A stretch of DNA of 64,000 nt, taken from assembly GCA_052161625.1 (NCBI GenBank), contig CP197412.1; one strand, given 5' to 3'. Positions 50,698-59,799 of the stretch are shown here, in pieces. Position 1 is the stretch's first letter. Every line of letters starts with the position of its first letter. The notes beneath the pieces are model-generated. The model saw only the letters and a program-made list of their open reading frames with translations, had not been told where the DNA came from and did not search any database. This stretch comes from JBKCUI01 sp052161625 (lineage in GTDB: Bacteria > Planctomycetota > Planctomycetia > Pirellulales > Pirellulaceae). Both the position numbers and the translations under genes were made by a program.

Positions 50698-51828
50698 CTA
50701 GATGACGGTCAAGTTATCGCGATGGATGACTTCTTCGTATGGGCATTGACCCAAGATTTGTTGGATGCGATCGGACCTGCACCCTTGGATGCGGCGCAAT
50801 TGATCGGCATTGTAATTGACCAATCCTCGCGCGATCTCATGCGAATCGCTCGACTGGACGGAGACGACATCCCCTTTCCCGAAATCGCCGACAATCGACT
50901 GGATACCGATAGCGAGCAAGCTTCGGCCTTCACCTTTCATGGCACGGACTGCGCCATCGTCGACGACCAAGATGCCCGAGGGCTGAGCGGAGAACCCGAT
51001 CCATCGTTTGCGAGGGGCCAATGTTTTGGATTGAGGCATAAAGACAGTGCCGAGCTCTTCGCCTTGAGAAAGCCGGACCAATACATCCGATTCTCTTCCC
51101 CAAGCGATCACGACTCCTTGACCGCTCAGCGTCACGAACTTGGCCGTTGTCAGTTTGCTCGCCATCCCTCCTTTGCTGATTCCGGTTTTGCGATCGCGAA
51201 CCAGATCGTCGATGGATTCATCGATCTGTTCGACGACGGGAAGAACGCAAGCCGCGGAATCGCTGGGATCTCGGTCGTAGAGGCCTCGCACATCGGACAG
51301 GATGACCAGCAAACTTCCTTCGAGCAGGCCTGCGACCATGCCAGCCAGACGATCGTTGTCCCCAAAGGTGGTCTTCAGCTCATCGACCGCCACGGTGTCA
51401 TTCTCGTTGATGATCGGGATCGCACCGAGTTCCAAGAGCCTGCGCAGGGTGTTGCGTGTGTTGAGATAGGCCACGCGGTCATCGAGTTCCGAAGCGGTCA
51501 GAAGGACTTGCGCAGCAACGCGGCCATACTCTGCAAACGTTTGCTCGTAGACTTGGATCAAGTGAGTTTGACCGATGGCTGCGACCGCCTGCAATGTCGC
51601 CAAATCGGTCGGCCTCCCGGGCAATCCCAGCCGTCCCACCCCGCTGGCGACCGCGCCGCTGGATACGAGAACCACCCGTTTTCCAGCGTCGGCCAATCGA
51701 ATCAGCTGCCTGGCTAAATTGGCGACTTGCTCTCGATCCAATCGGCCATCCTCCCCCGTCAGCGACCGAGATCCCACCTTGACAATCCAAGTTTCCGCTT
51801 CGATTAAAAGTTGCTTGCGATCTTCCAT
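50698..51828 (-). CDS. proB: Glutamate 5-kinase
   Basis: This enzyme makes glutamyl-5-phosphate, the first step of proline synthesis. The amino acid kinase domain has ETWIVKVGSRSLTGEDGRLD, RVVLVSSGAVASGVGRLGLP, NTLRRLLELGAIPIINENDT, VAVDELKTTFGDNDRLAGMV and GISKGGMASKLTTAKFVTLS. A C-terminal PUA domain follows (GILVVDDGAVRAMKGEGRSL, GDFGKGDVVSVQSSDSHEIA). At 376 residues it is the full two-domain form. The frame is open for 43 further codons upstream, but the ATG at 51828 gives the conserved start. No proA is next to it. Confidence 0.96.
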   Translation of the reverse strand: MEDRKQLLIEAETWIVKVGSRSLTGEDGRLDREQVANLARQLIRLADAGKRVVLVSSGAVASGVGRLGLPGRPTDLATLQAVAAIGQTHLIQVYEQTFAEYGRVAAQVLLTASELDDRVAYLNTRNTLRRLLELGAIPIINENDTVAVDELKTTFGDNDRLAGMVAGLLEGSLLVILSDVRGLYDRDPSDSAACVLPVVEQIDESIDDLVRDRKTGISKGGMASKLTTAKFVTLSGQGVVIAWGRESDVLVRLSQGEELGTVFMPQSKTLAPRKRWIGFSAQPSGILVVDDGAVRAMKGEGRSLLAIGIQSIVGDFGKGDVVSVQSSDSHEIARGLVNYNADQLRRIQGCRSDRIQQILGQCPYEEVIHRDNLTVI

Positions 51829-52230
51829 GGCGGTTTCGACGGAGCGGTGGTGGGGGAGACAAGTACGAAAACAATGCGGACCGATTTCCTGATTCGGGCG
51901 GTAGATGTTACCAATCCAACGACGCGTGCGGCAGTCTATTTTGCCTCGCCAAAGCACTTGCTTAACGAGGCATAGATCGCCCTAAAAGGAGCCTTGATTT
52001 GGCAGCCAGCCCCGTTCCATCCCCGCTCAATACCACTCTTTCGACAAGGAGAGCGGACAAGGTCCGTCTGCGAAATCGCAGTGAATGTCAAGGGTTTTGA
52101 ACTAGCCATTTGCGAGAAAATAGAAACAATACTCGAGGTTACAGTGGCCGAAGGATATGGATTCCAATGGCGGAGAAAGAGGCCGCTGTTCGTCTGTTTG
52201 GGCACCTCTCCTTTTCAACCATTGTTCGCT
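51829..52230. other. 402-bp divergent intergenic region
   Basis: It lies between proB (minus) and ndk (plus). The ndk frame stays open leftwards to 51994, but the translated part looks unlike a family extension and the ATG at 52231 gives the ndk start exactly, so I leave it non-coding. There are AT-richer bases near 52090-52130 and an aaaaggag run near 51982-51990. No promoter or structured RNA is clear. Confidence 0.5.
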
Positions 52231-52692
52231 ATGCAAAAGACCTTAGTACTGCTGAAACCCGATTGTGTGCAACGCCGGCTGATCGGAGAAGTCATCGCTC
52301 GCTTCGAAAAGAAGGGGTTGAACATCATCGCGATGAAGATGTTGCGCGTGACGCCCGAGCTTTCCAAGCAGCATTATGCCGAGCACGTATCCAAGTCCTT
52401 CTACCAGAATCTCGAAGACTTCATCACTTCCTCGCCGATCGTCGCCTTGGCGATCGAAGGTCTTGAAGCGATTCGCGTGGTTCGCGAGATGCTCGGTGCG
52501 ACCAACGGCCTGAAGGCAGCTCCGGGGACCATCCGCGGCGACTTCTCCAGCTCCCGCCAAATGAATTTGGTTCACGCTTCCGACAGCGAAGAGTCCGCCG
52601 CACGCGAATTGGCGCTCTACTTCGACGCGTCGGAGATTTGCTCCTACACACCCACCCTTGTCGGTAGCTTCCGAGCTAGCGATGAAACCTAA
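52231..52692 (+). CDS. ndk: Nucleoside diphosphate kinase
   Basis: The protein exchanges phosphates between nucleoside triphosphates and diphosphates through a phospho-histidine. It starts MQKTLVLLKPDCVQRRLIGE with the conserved KPD, continues with GATNGLKAAPGTIRGDF and has the active-site His in MNLVHASDSEESAARELALY. At 153 residues it is a typical hexameric or tetrameric form. There is no obvious Shine-Dalgarno sequence before the ATG. It is followed after 87 bases by typA; a GC hairpin and a pyrimidine run lie between the two. Confidence 0.97.
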   Translation: MQKTLVLLKPDCVQRRLIGEVIARFEKKGLNIIAMKMLRVTPELSKQHYAEHVSKSFYQNLEDFITSSPIVALAIEGLEAIRVVREMLGATNGLKAAPGTIRGDFSSSRQMNLVHASDSEESAARELALYFDASEICSYTPTLVGSFRASDET

Positions 52693-52779
52693 GCCTTTCT
52701 TCATCCACCTTTTTTCTGATTTATGAACAGCACCCGGGAATCATTCTCGGGAGTTTGGCCATTATCCCGGCAGTGATCC

Positions 52780-54606
52780 ATGCGTCGCAACGACATCCGC
52801 AATATCGTCATTATCGCTCACGTTGACCACGGCAAGACCACGATGGTCGATTGCCTTCTGAAACAAAGCGGCCAGTTCCGCGATTCGCAATTGCAGGGTG
52901 AACGGATCCTCGATAGCAACGATCTGGAACGGGAGCGGGGGATCACCATCCTCTCCAAAAACATCGCGATCGAGTACAAAGGGGTAAAAATCAACCTCAT
53001 CGACACCCCGGGCCACGCGGACTTCGGCGGGGAAGTCGAACGGGTCGTGCGCATGGCAGACGGTGCGTTGGTGCTGATGGACGCCGCAGAAGGCCCGATG
53101 CCTCAAACCCGATTCGTTCTCTCCAAAGCATTGGAGGTCGGCGTCAAACCTATCGTGGTGATCAACAAGATCGACCGACCGGACGCTCGATGCAACGAAG
53201 TCGTCGAAGAGGCCTTGATGCTTCTTTGCGACCTCGGCGGCGAACATTTCATGGATCACTTTGACGTGATCTTCGCATCCGGCCGAAGCGGATATGCGAC
53301 CCTCGACTGGACCAAGCCCGGCGACAACATGGTTCCGCTGCTGGACATGATGCTCGAGACCATCCCAGGCCCCGATGTCGAGCCCGACGCTCCTCTCCAA
53401 CTCCTCGTGACCAATTTGGATTGGTCCGATTACGTCGGTCGGATCGCCATCGGCCGGATCCAATCCGGTACGTTGCGAAAAGGCCAGAACGTAGACATCG
53501 CCAAGGAAGACAAAGTCGTTCCCTGCCAAGTCCAGAACTTGCAGATGTTTGACAAGCTCGGTCGCATCGATGTCGAAGACGCCAAAGCGGGCGATATCGT
53601 CGCCGTGGTCGGGCTGGAAAACATCGAGATCGGCGACACGATCTGCAATCGAGGTGAACTCAATCCGCTCCCTCGTCTTCGCGTCGACGAACCGACCCTG
53701 GAGATGATCTTCAGCATCAATACTTCTCCCCTCGCCGGCCGAGACGGAAAGTACGTCACCACGCGACAGCTGAAAGCTCGCCTCGAAAAAGAACTGGAAC
53801 GAAACGTCGCATTGCGAGTCCGCCCCGTCGAAGGAAGCGAAGCCTTCGCCGTCCGCGGCCGTGGCGTGCTCCACCTCTCCGTCCTCATCGAAACGATGCG
53901 ACGCGAAGGGTACGAAATGAGCATCAGCAAACCGCGCGTCGTTTTGAAAGAGATCGACGGCGTATTGCACGAACCATACGAAGTCCTCAACGTTGAAGTC
54001 CCCACGGACAAGATGGGTCCGGTCATGGAAATGGTCGGAAACCGACGAGGCAAGATCGAAGAGATGACGCCGCGAGGTGAATACACGCTCCTCCGATTCT
54101 CGATTCCAGCACGGGGTCTGATCGGCTTGCGAACCCGAATGCTGAACGCCACGCAAGGCACGGCGATCATCCACCACCGTTTCTCTGGATACCAAACCCT
54201 CGAAGCCGATTTGCCTCGCCGAGCCAACGGGGTCTTGATCTCCATGGTCCCGGGCAAAGCGATTCCTTACGCACTCTTCGCTCTGCAAGAACGCTCGGAA
54301 CTCTTCGTTGCACCAGGTGAGGATGTTTACGAAGGGATGATCGTGGGCGAAAACGCTCGCGATAACGATCTCGTCGTGAACCCGAGCAAGGAAAAGAAGC
54401 TGACCAACATCCGTGCATCGGGTAGCGATGAGAACATCATCTTGAAGCCACCCCGACAACTCTTCTTGGAGGCGGCGTTGGAATACGTCGAAGACGACGA
54501 GTTGGTGGAAGTGACTCCAAACGTCATCCGATTGCGCAAGATTCACTTGCGAGAAAGCGACCGCCGTCGCCAAAGCAAATCCCCTGGCGAATTGGCTGTC
54601 AGCTAA
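52780..54606 (+). CDS. typA: TypA/BipA ribosome-associated GTPase
   Basis: The GTPase domain is complete: G1 IAHVDHGKTTMVDCLL, the switch segment LDSNDLERERGITILSKNIA, G3 LIDTPGHADFGGEVER and G4 INKIDRPDARCNEV. EF-G-like domains II, III and V follow (VTNLDWSDYVGRIAIGRIQS, RDGKYVTTRQLKARLEKELE, GKIEEMTPRGEYTLLRFSIP), then the BipA-specific C-terminal domain with ARDNDLVVNPSKEKKLTNIR and ALEYVEDDELVEVTPNVIRL. It binds ribosomes under cold or other stress and aids 50S assembly in other bacteria. Length 608 is standard. A hairpin with a short T-run lies about 45 bases after its stop. Confidence 0.97.
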   Translation: MRRNDIRNIVIIAHVDHGKTTMVDCLLKQSGQFRDSQLQGERILDSNDLERERGITILSKNIAIEYKGVKINLIDTPGHADFGGEVERVVRMADGALVLMDAAEGPMPQTRFVLSKALEVGVKPIVVINKIDRPDARCNEVVEEALMLLCDLGGEHFMDHFDVIFASGRSGYATLDWTKPGDNMVPLLDMMLETIPGPDVEPDAPLQLLVTNLDWSDYVGRIAIGRIQSGTLRKGQNVDIAKEDKVVPCQVQNLQMFDKLGRIDVEDAKAGDIVAVVGLENIEIGDTICNRGELNPLPRLRVDEPTLEMIFSINTSPLAGRDGKYVTTRQLKARLEKELERNVALRVRPVEGSEAFAVRGRGVLHLSVLIETMRREGYEMSISKPRVVLKEIDGVLHEPYEVLNVEVPTDKMGPVMEMVGNRRGKIEEMTPRGEYTLLRFSIPARGLIGLRTRMLNATQGTAIIHHRFSGYQTLEADLPRRANGVLISMVPGKAIPYALFALQERSELFVAPGEDVYEGMIVGENARDNDLVVNPSKEKKLTNIRASGSDENIILKPPRQLFLEAALEYVEDDELVEVTPNVIRLRKIHLRESDRRRQSKSPGELAVS

Positions 54607-54650
54607 GCCTCGGTTTGCAACGTTGGAGTCCTAAACCTCCATACGATATG

Positions 54651-54677
54651 CCATCCCCGTCGAGGGGATGGTTGTTG
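54651..54677 (+). terminator. Hairpin after typA, possible terminator
   Basis: The perfect 8-bp stem ccatcccc / ggggatgg with a 5-nt loop is followed by ttgttgc. The T-tract is short, so it is a moderate candidate for the end of the ndk-typA transcript. Confidence 0.5.
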
Positions 54678-54719
54678 CACGCAACTGCAAACGATGAAGA
54701 CGCGTGTTACTTCGCTGGC

Positions 54720-55196
54720 TTAAAGATGCATTCCCAGGAAGCCGCCGGATTCCTCCAAGCTCTTTTCCAGCTTCTCCATACGTTCTTTGGTTTGCTCCGA
54801 ACCGCCCGCGTCGATGAATCGATTGAACTCGACCATGACGGCATGGTTCACACTTTCAGCAAACCACTTCACGACGTGCTGCTCAAGCCACGGACATGTT
54901 TCTTTGTCCAATTGCACTCGAAGCTCGCAATGTCGCGATAACTCATCTCGATCGTCGGTGAATAAGACCCCTTCAAACGAGAATGCAATCATGCCGTGGT
55001 TAGGGTCGTTCGTGACAAAGAACCGACACTTGGCGTTGTGCAAGTAATACGTGTTGTGGGTTCCGTGCTGCTGAATTGCATCTTTGATCCGATGGAATTT
55101 CGCGACCAATCCCGGGGACGCGTCCAGTGGTGGATCGAGACGGGTGATGCTGCGCAGCGGCAAGCAATCAAATGCTACGTCGACATATCGGTCCAT
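54720..55196 (-). CDS. Small conserved hypothetical protein downstream of sucA
   Basis: I do not recognise a family for this 158-residue protein. It starts MDRYVDVAFDCLPLRSITRL, has no signal peptide or membrane helix, and contains an alpha/beta part with TYYLHNAKCRFFVTNDPNHG, IAFSFEGVLFTDDRDELSRH and LQKETCPWL-like VQLDKETCPWLEQH. The end is a helix (SEQTKERMEKLEKSLEESGG) with coiled-coil character. It is probably cytoplasmic. The frame is open up to 55352, overlapping sucA, but the ATG at 55196 lies 25 bases after the sucA stop and makes a natural operon. Confidence 0.75.
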   Translation of the reverse strand: MDRYVDVAFDCLPLRSITRLDPPLDASPGLVAKFHRIKDAIQQHGTHNTYYLHNAKCRFFVTNDPNHGMIAFSFEGVLFTDDRDELSRHCELRVQLDKETCPWLEQHVVKWFAESVNHAVMVEFNRFIDAGGSEQTKERMEKLEKSLEESGGFLGMHL

Positions 55197-55221
55197 GGTT
55201 TGCCCTTTCGTCCCGCAACGT

Positions 55222-57972
55222 TTATACAAGGCCAAAAGCTGCGTTGAGCAAATCTCGCTCTTCCAGTTTGTGAGCTCGAGAAGAGCCGGTCGATGGACTG
55301 GCAGATTCGGCTCGCGAGATCCTCTGCAATTGGAATCGCGACGCGAGCTCATCTCCCCAATGGATCTTCACAAACTGCCAAGCCCCCATATTGGATGGCT
55401 CATCCTGATACCAATAGAGCGGCGTTCCCGCTTCGTAAACGCTAAGCGTCTCCAATACCTTGCTCGCTTCGAGCGGATAGAACTGCTCAACGCGAACGAG
55501 GGCGACATCGTCGCGCCCCAAACGCGTTCGTTCATCCAATAGATCGTAATAGGCCTTGCCGCTACACATAATGATCCGCGAGGTGGGTGTCCCTGCAGGT
55601 CGATCGTCCGGCAGAATCTTTCGGAAGCTACCATGCTCGATGTCGTCCAGCGAGGACACACAAGCTTTGTTCCGAAGCAAACTCTTCGGCGTTAAAACAA
55701 TCAACGGCTTGCTCCACTTCGACTTCACCTGCCGACGAAGCAAATGGAAAAACTGAGCGGGGGTCGAGGGCTGGGCAACAATGACATTGTGCTCTGCTGA
55801 CATCATGAGATAGCGTTCCAGTCGCGCACTGCAGTGCTCTGGGCCTTGCCCTTCAAACCCGTGTGGAAGCAACATGACCAGACGGCTCAATCGCTTCCAT
55901 TTGTCCTCCGCACTCGCGATGAATTGATCGATCACGCATTGAGCAACGTTGGAGAAATCTCCGAACTGGGCCTCCCAAGCGATCAGGCCTTCTGGGCAAT
56001 CGAGGCTGTACCCGTACTCGTATCCCAGAACCGCCGACTCGGAAAGCGGGCTGTTGATGATCTCGATCATCGCCTGATTGGGTGACAAATGCTTTAAAGG
56101 CATATGCTTGCGATTGTCCTTCTCATCGTGGAGAACCGCGTGCCGATGCGAGAAAGTCCCTCGCTCGCAGTCCTGACCGGTCAAACGGACCGGATGCCCC
56201 TCGGTGACAAGCGTCGCAAACGCCAGCATCTCCGCAGAGGCCCAATCGACGGGCTGCCGCCCCGCGGCGATCTCGCGGCGGTCATCCAGAATCCGCATCA
56301 ATTTTCGGTGCGGTCGGAACCCTTCCGGTACTTCGCACGCCTTGGTCAACAATTCTCCTGCAGTCGCGCGCGGGACCCCGGTGGTGATCTGTTCGTTCAC
56401 CGGTTCTGGCCCGCCGAAGTAACCGTCCCAAATGCCCGTGAGAGACGTCAAGTCATGGACGAACGGCTCGCTCTTGGCCAATTCAAACTCACGCGATAGC
56501 CGGTTATGCCGAACCTCCGCGATCGCATCCGCCTCTTGGCGCGTCAGCTCGTTCATGTTGAGCAAATGTTCCAAGTAGCTATCGCGAACCGGCTTTTTGG
56601 CGTCGATCGCGGCGTACATCAACGGTTGGGTATAGCGAGGCTCGTCCCCTTCGTTATGCCCCAACCGGCGATAGGCGTACATGTCGATCACGACGTCTTT
56701 CTCGAACTCCTTGCGGAAGTCCATCGCCAAATTCACGACCTGCGCCACCGCCTCCGGATCCTCACCGTTGACATGGAAGATCGGAATTTGAAGCATCTTG
56801 GCAATATCGCTCGCATAGGTGCTGCTTCGGCTCTCCGCCGGTTCGGTCGTAAAGCCGATCTGGTTGTTGAGGACGATATGAAGGGTTCCGCCCGTTCGGT
56901 ATCCGGGAAGTTCGCTCAAGTTGAGGGTCTCTTGAACAATACCTTCTCCGATGAACGCAGCGTCGCCGTGGATCAAGATCGTCATGTGCTCGCTTCGGGT
57001 GATATCCCCCACCCGGTCCTGCTTCGCTCGACAGCGACCCAAGGCAACGGGGTTCACGAACTCCAAATGGCTGGGATTGAAACAGAGCGATATGTGAATG
57101 GTCTGACCGGTACTGGTCGTCCAGTCCGAGCTGTAGCCCATGTGATACTTCACGTCGCCACCCCCTCGAAACAGCTCGGGGTTCGGGTCATCGAATGACC
57201 AGAAAATACTTTGAGGACGTTTGCCCATGATATTGGCGAGAACGTTCAATCGCCCTCGGTGAGCCATCGCTAGGACGACCCCTTTGACCTCGTGCTGACC
57301 AGCCTTTTCTAAGGCTCGGTCCAGAAGCGGGATCAAGCTCTCCGCTCCCTCCAGCGAGAACGTCTTGGCTGTCGCGTACTTCTTTCGAACGAACTCTTCG
57401 AAGATCGTCGCGTCCGCGAGCTTGGTGTAAATCCGCGTCTGCACTTCGCGCGACAATGCCAACCGATTCTCGGTCGACTCCATGCGACGTTGCAACCAGT
57501 CTCGAATATTGCGGTTATCGACGTGCATGAACTGCGCGCCGATGCTTCGACAATAGGTCGTGCGAAGCTTTTCGATGATGTCGCCGACGGTCCGTCCGTT
57601 GGCATACTCCAACGTGGGAGACGTGAAAGGACGGTTCATGTCCTCTTCTGTTAGACCATGCGATTGTGGATCTAATTCAGGTGGCCCTTTTCGATTCAAC
57701 CCGAGCGGATCGATCTTGGCCATCAAGTGCCCACGGACTCGATACTCTCGAACGAGTTGATCGACTCGCTCCTGCATCCGAGCCAGCCACAGCGCGTCCG
57801 GTACCTCGCCATTGCTCCCACCGACAGGCTCGTTCCCAGAGTAGAGAGCCTCGGATTGCGTCGCGAGGGAAAACTCCTCGAAATACTTGCGCCAAACGTC
57901 CGAAACACTGTTTGGATCTTGGATGTAACGAACGTATAAGTCGTCGATGTAATCGAGACTGTAGGTATTCAT
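55222..57972 (-). CDS. sucA: 2-oxoglutarate dehydrogenase E1 component
   Basis: This thiamine-diphosphate enzyme decarboxylates 2-oxoglutarate in the TCA cycle. The N-terminal E1o segment is SLDYIDDLYVRYIQDPNSVS, then GHLMAKIDPLGLNR and YCRSIGAQFMHVDN. The ThDP core has VVLAMAHRGRLNVLANIMGK, DVKYHMGYSSDWTTSTGQTI and IPIFHVNGEDPEAVAQVVNL. The C-terminal part includes EGLIAWEAQFGDFSNVAQCV and LLPHGFEGQGPEHCSARLER. It is 916 residues long, as expected. sucB and lpd are not adjacent. The small gene at 54720 follows in the same operon, and a 50-bp structured leader candidate lies upstream of the start. Confidence 0.97.
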   Translation of the reverse strand: MNTYSLDYIDDLYVRYIQDPNSVSDVWRKYFEEFSLATQSEALYSGNEPVGGSNGEVPDALWLARMQERVDQLVREYRVRGHLMAKIDPLGLNRKGPPELDPQSHGLTEEDMNRPFTSPTLEYANGRTVGDIIEKLRTTYCRSIGAQFMHVDNRNIRDWLQRRMESTENRLALSREVQTRIYTKLADATIFEEFVRKKYATAKTFSLEGAESLIPLLDRALEKAGQHEVKGVVLAMAHRGRLNVLANIMGKRPQSIFWSFDDPNPELFRGGGDVKYHMGYSSDWTTSTGQTIHISLCFNPSHLEFVNPVALGRCRAKQDRVGDITRSEHMTILIHGDAAFIGEGIVQETLNLSELPGYRTGGTLHIVLNNQIGFTTEPAESRSSTYASDIAKMLQIPIFHVNGEDPEAVAQVVNLAMDFRKEFEKDVVIDMYAYRRLGHNEGDEPRYTQPLMYAAIDAKKPVRDSYLEHLLNMNELTRQEADAIAEVRHNRLSREFELAKSEPFVHDLTSLTGIWDGYFGGPEPVNEQITTGVPRATAGELLTKACEVPEGFRPHRKLMRILDDRREIAAGRQPVDWASAEMLAFATLVTEGHPVRLTGQDCERGTFSHRHAVLHDEKDNRKHMPLKHLSPNQAMIEIINSPLSESAVLGYEYGYSLDCPEGLIAWEAQFGDFSNVAQCVIDQFIASAEDKWKRLSRLVMLLPHGFEGQGPEHCSARLERYLMMSAEHNVIVAQPSTPAQFFHLLRRQVKSKWSKPLIVLTPKSLLRNKACVSSLDDIEHGSFRKILPDDRPAGTPTSRIIMCSGKAYYDLLDERTRLGRDDVALVRVEQFYPLEASKVLETLSVYEAGTPLYWYQDEPSNMGAWQFVKIHWGDELASRFQLQRISRAESASPSTGSSRAHKLEERDLLNAAFGLV

Positions 57973-58280
57973 TTTTCTAGAGTTTCATCAAAGGTGGTGA
58001 CGCTGGCCTGAGAAAGCCATGGGGAGCTCTGATTATGGCTTCCACTTATGAGGGTTACTAGGAGATCCTGCGACAAAATGCAATGCCAAGGTCATTTTCA
58101 AGGCCCGCAGGATCGCCCCAACGGGGGGGAATCCCAACCGAACAATCCAGCCGCGTCGAGGTCGAGAGCTGTTTGGGATTATAGGCGGTTGGGCGGGTGC
58201 GTCGAGTTCTTCCTCCCCGCGTCTCGGGAGCGGATTTGGCCCTCGGAACAGGTTTGGCTTCCAAAGCGGGTTGCCCGCAA
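57973..58280. other. 308-bp intergenic region with leader-like hairpin
   Basis: It lies between the sucA start and the stop of the PQQ propeller gene, both transcribed leftwards. It contains the nested hairpin described separately at 58064-58114 and, near 58266-58278, a short gcggg-ttg-cccgc stem just after the propeller gene's stop. No coding frame is convincing. Confidence 0.6.
58064..58114. repeat. Nested inverted repeat upstream of sucA
   Basis: An outer 9-bp pair (gatcctgcg / cgcaggatc) encloses an inner 6-bp pair (aaaatg / cattt t). The whole 51-base element sits about 92 bases before the sucA ATG and could fold in the sucA leader RNA. Confidence 0.6.
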
Positions 58281-59561
58281 CTAGGGTCGGATGCAGTAAA
58301 GCATTTCGCGGCGCTCGCCCTCTCCCGCTTCGGTGCAGCGGTAGTAAATGGCCCCACCACTGATGACAGGTGTCGCGAAGACTTCTCTGCCCAGCTGAAC
58401 CTTCCCCAAACTCTCGAACCGCTTTGGATCGGCCCGGAACAAGAACGTTTCCCCCGCTTCATTGGTCGCGTAGATGAGGTCGCCCACCAGGACCGGTGAC
58501 GCGGAAAAGGTTCCCCCCAGCCGTTGCTTCCACAGTTCCTTTCCGGTTTCGCTATCCCAAGCCATCGCGATTCCCGCGTCGAGGACCCCGTAAAGAGTCC
58601 CATCCCGATATAGCGGCGATGGTACGTAAAGCCGGTTGTCATTCTCCCAGACCTTCGTCTTGGACCCATCGGCCAATACAGCGGACATGTGGTTTCTCGG
58701 GTAACCACCGCTGGTGAAAATGCGTTTCCCATCGGTGACGGTCGACGTGACGCATTCGGTCGTCGCCCCCTCGGTCTCCCAAAGTGTGTCGCCGGTTTTT
58801 GGATCCAAACTGGTGATCCGATCGCAGCCGGTCACCACGACTTGATCACGTCCTGACGCTCTCAAGAGAATCGGAGAGGGATAGTTCGGTAGCTTCGGAC
58901 GATCTCGTTTCCAAACCAATTCACCCGATGCTCGCAGATAAGCAGCTATGACACCCCCCGCTTTATTGTCGGACGAAACGATGACCAAATCTTGATAGAG
59001 CGCCGGAGATGCCCCATAGCCTTGATGCTCCACATAGTCGCTCACACGCACTTGCCAAGCGATGGCTCCGTCTTGACGAACCGCCGTCAACCAGATGGCA
59101 TCGCTGTTCGGAAGCGTCACAAACACGAGTTTGCCGTCCGTCGCCGGAGTAGTAGAAGCCGCCGTGGATCGCGCATTCTTTCGCATCCCCCCGGATGCGT
59201 GGACAACCGTTTCATACTGCCGCTGGCCTGTCAGCCGATCCAAACAAACGAGAGTCTGCGAGCCCGACACTTCCTCGGAGGTTAAATAAAACAACTTGGA
59301 TCCCGACAAACAGACCGACCCATAGCCGCGCCCCAAGATCGGGGACTTCCAAGCGACGTTTTTGGTTTCGTCCCATTCCCGTGGAGGGGACTGGGCCGGA
59401 TCTGCAGACCCATCGCGAGCCGGCCCACGCCACCAAGGCCAATCTCCCTTTGCCACCTCCAGTCCATCGTTCACTCGCTGGGTTTGGGCAATCGCCCCCT
59501 GCGATGCAAGCAACGAAAGGAGCAAAGTCGCCATCGGGAAGTATCGCAATGTAGATCTCAT
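58281..59561 (-). CDS. Secreted PQQ-like beta-propeller protein
   Basis: A signal peptide (MRSTLRYFPMATLLLSLLAS to about residue 25, AIAQ) precedes a seven- to eight-bladed propeller of the PQQ-like/quinoprotein-repeat type: WPWWRGPARDGSADPAQSPP, NVAWKSPILGRGYGSVCLSG, ITSLDPKTGDTLWETEGATT and AWDSETGKELWKQRLGGTFS. The W-rich opening is typical of planctomycete PQQ-binding-like proteins, mostly of unknown substrate; PQQ binding itself is not shown. The ATG at 59561 gives the signal peptide; an in-frame start at 59696 does not. It is divergent from the TPR-peptidase gene, with 238 bases between the starts. Confidence 0.88.
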   Translation of the reverse strand: MRSTLRYFPMATLLLSLLASQGAIAQTQRVNDGLEVAKGDWPWWRGPARDGSADPAQSPPREWDETKNVAWKSPILGRGYGSVCLSGSKLFYLTSEEVSGSQTLVCLDRLTGQRQYETVVHASGGMRKNARSTAASTTPATDGKLVFVTLPNSDAIWLTAVRQDGAIAWQVRVSDYVEHQGYGASPALYQDLVIVSSDNKAGGVIAAYLRASGELVWKRDRPKLPNYPSPILLRASGRDQVVVTGCDRITSLDPKTGDTLWETEGATTECVTSTVTDGKRIFTSGGYPRNHMSAVLADGSKTKVWENDNRLYVPSPLYRDGTLYGVLDAGIAMAWDSETGKELWKQRLGGTFSASPVLVGDLIYATNEAGETFLFRADPKRFESLGKVQLGREVFATPVISGGAIYYRCTEAGEGERREMLYCIRP

Positions 59562-59799
59562 GGTCGGCTCTGGATTGGATAGAAATCGGATCTCACAAAA
59601 CTCAAAAACCCTGCGAATGCGAGGGTCGCAAGAGTATCCTAACGCAACACCCACCGCAACGGTGGCGCGCGACACGGAGCGATGAGAAGGATTCACCCCA
59701 CCAAACGGTGGCTTTCAGCCTTCGAACCCGTTAGGCTTAACCAGCAAATCGGCTACACAGGGCCGGTGAACTCGAGTCCAAACGAGGCTGGTTGTCGCA

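Noticed and set aside
51994..52230. N-terminal extension of ndk
   Set aside because: The ATG at 52231 gives the conserved ndk start exactly; the extension has no family counterpart.
52733..52751. Hairpin between ndk and typA
   Set aside because: The 7-bp stem needs a G-T pair and is not followed by a T-run; too weak to call as a terminator.
52762..54573. 603-residue open frame antisense to typA
   Set aside because: It mirrors typA throughout, and its existence follows from typA's codon use. It has no recognisable family, no ribosome-binding site and no signal, while typA is certain.
58266..58278. Short gcggg-ttg-cccgc stem after the PQQ gene
   Set aside because: A five-bp stem without a T-tract is too small to support a terminator.
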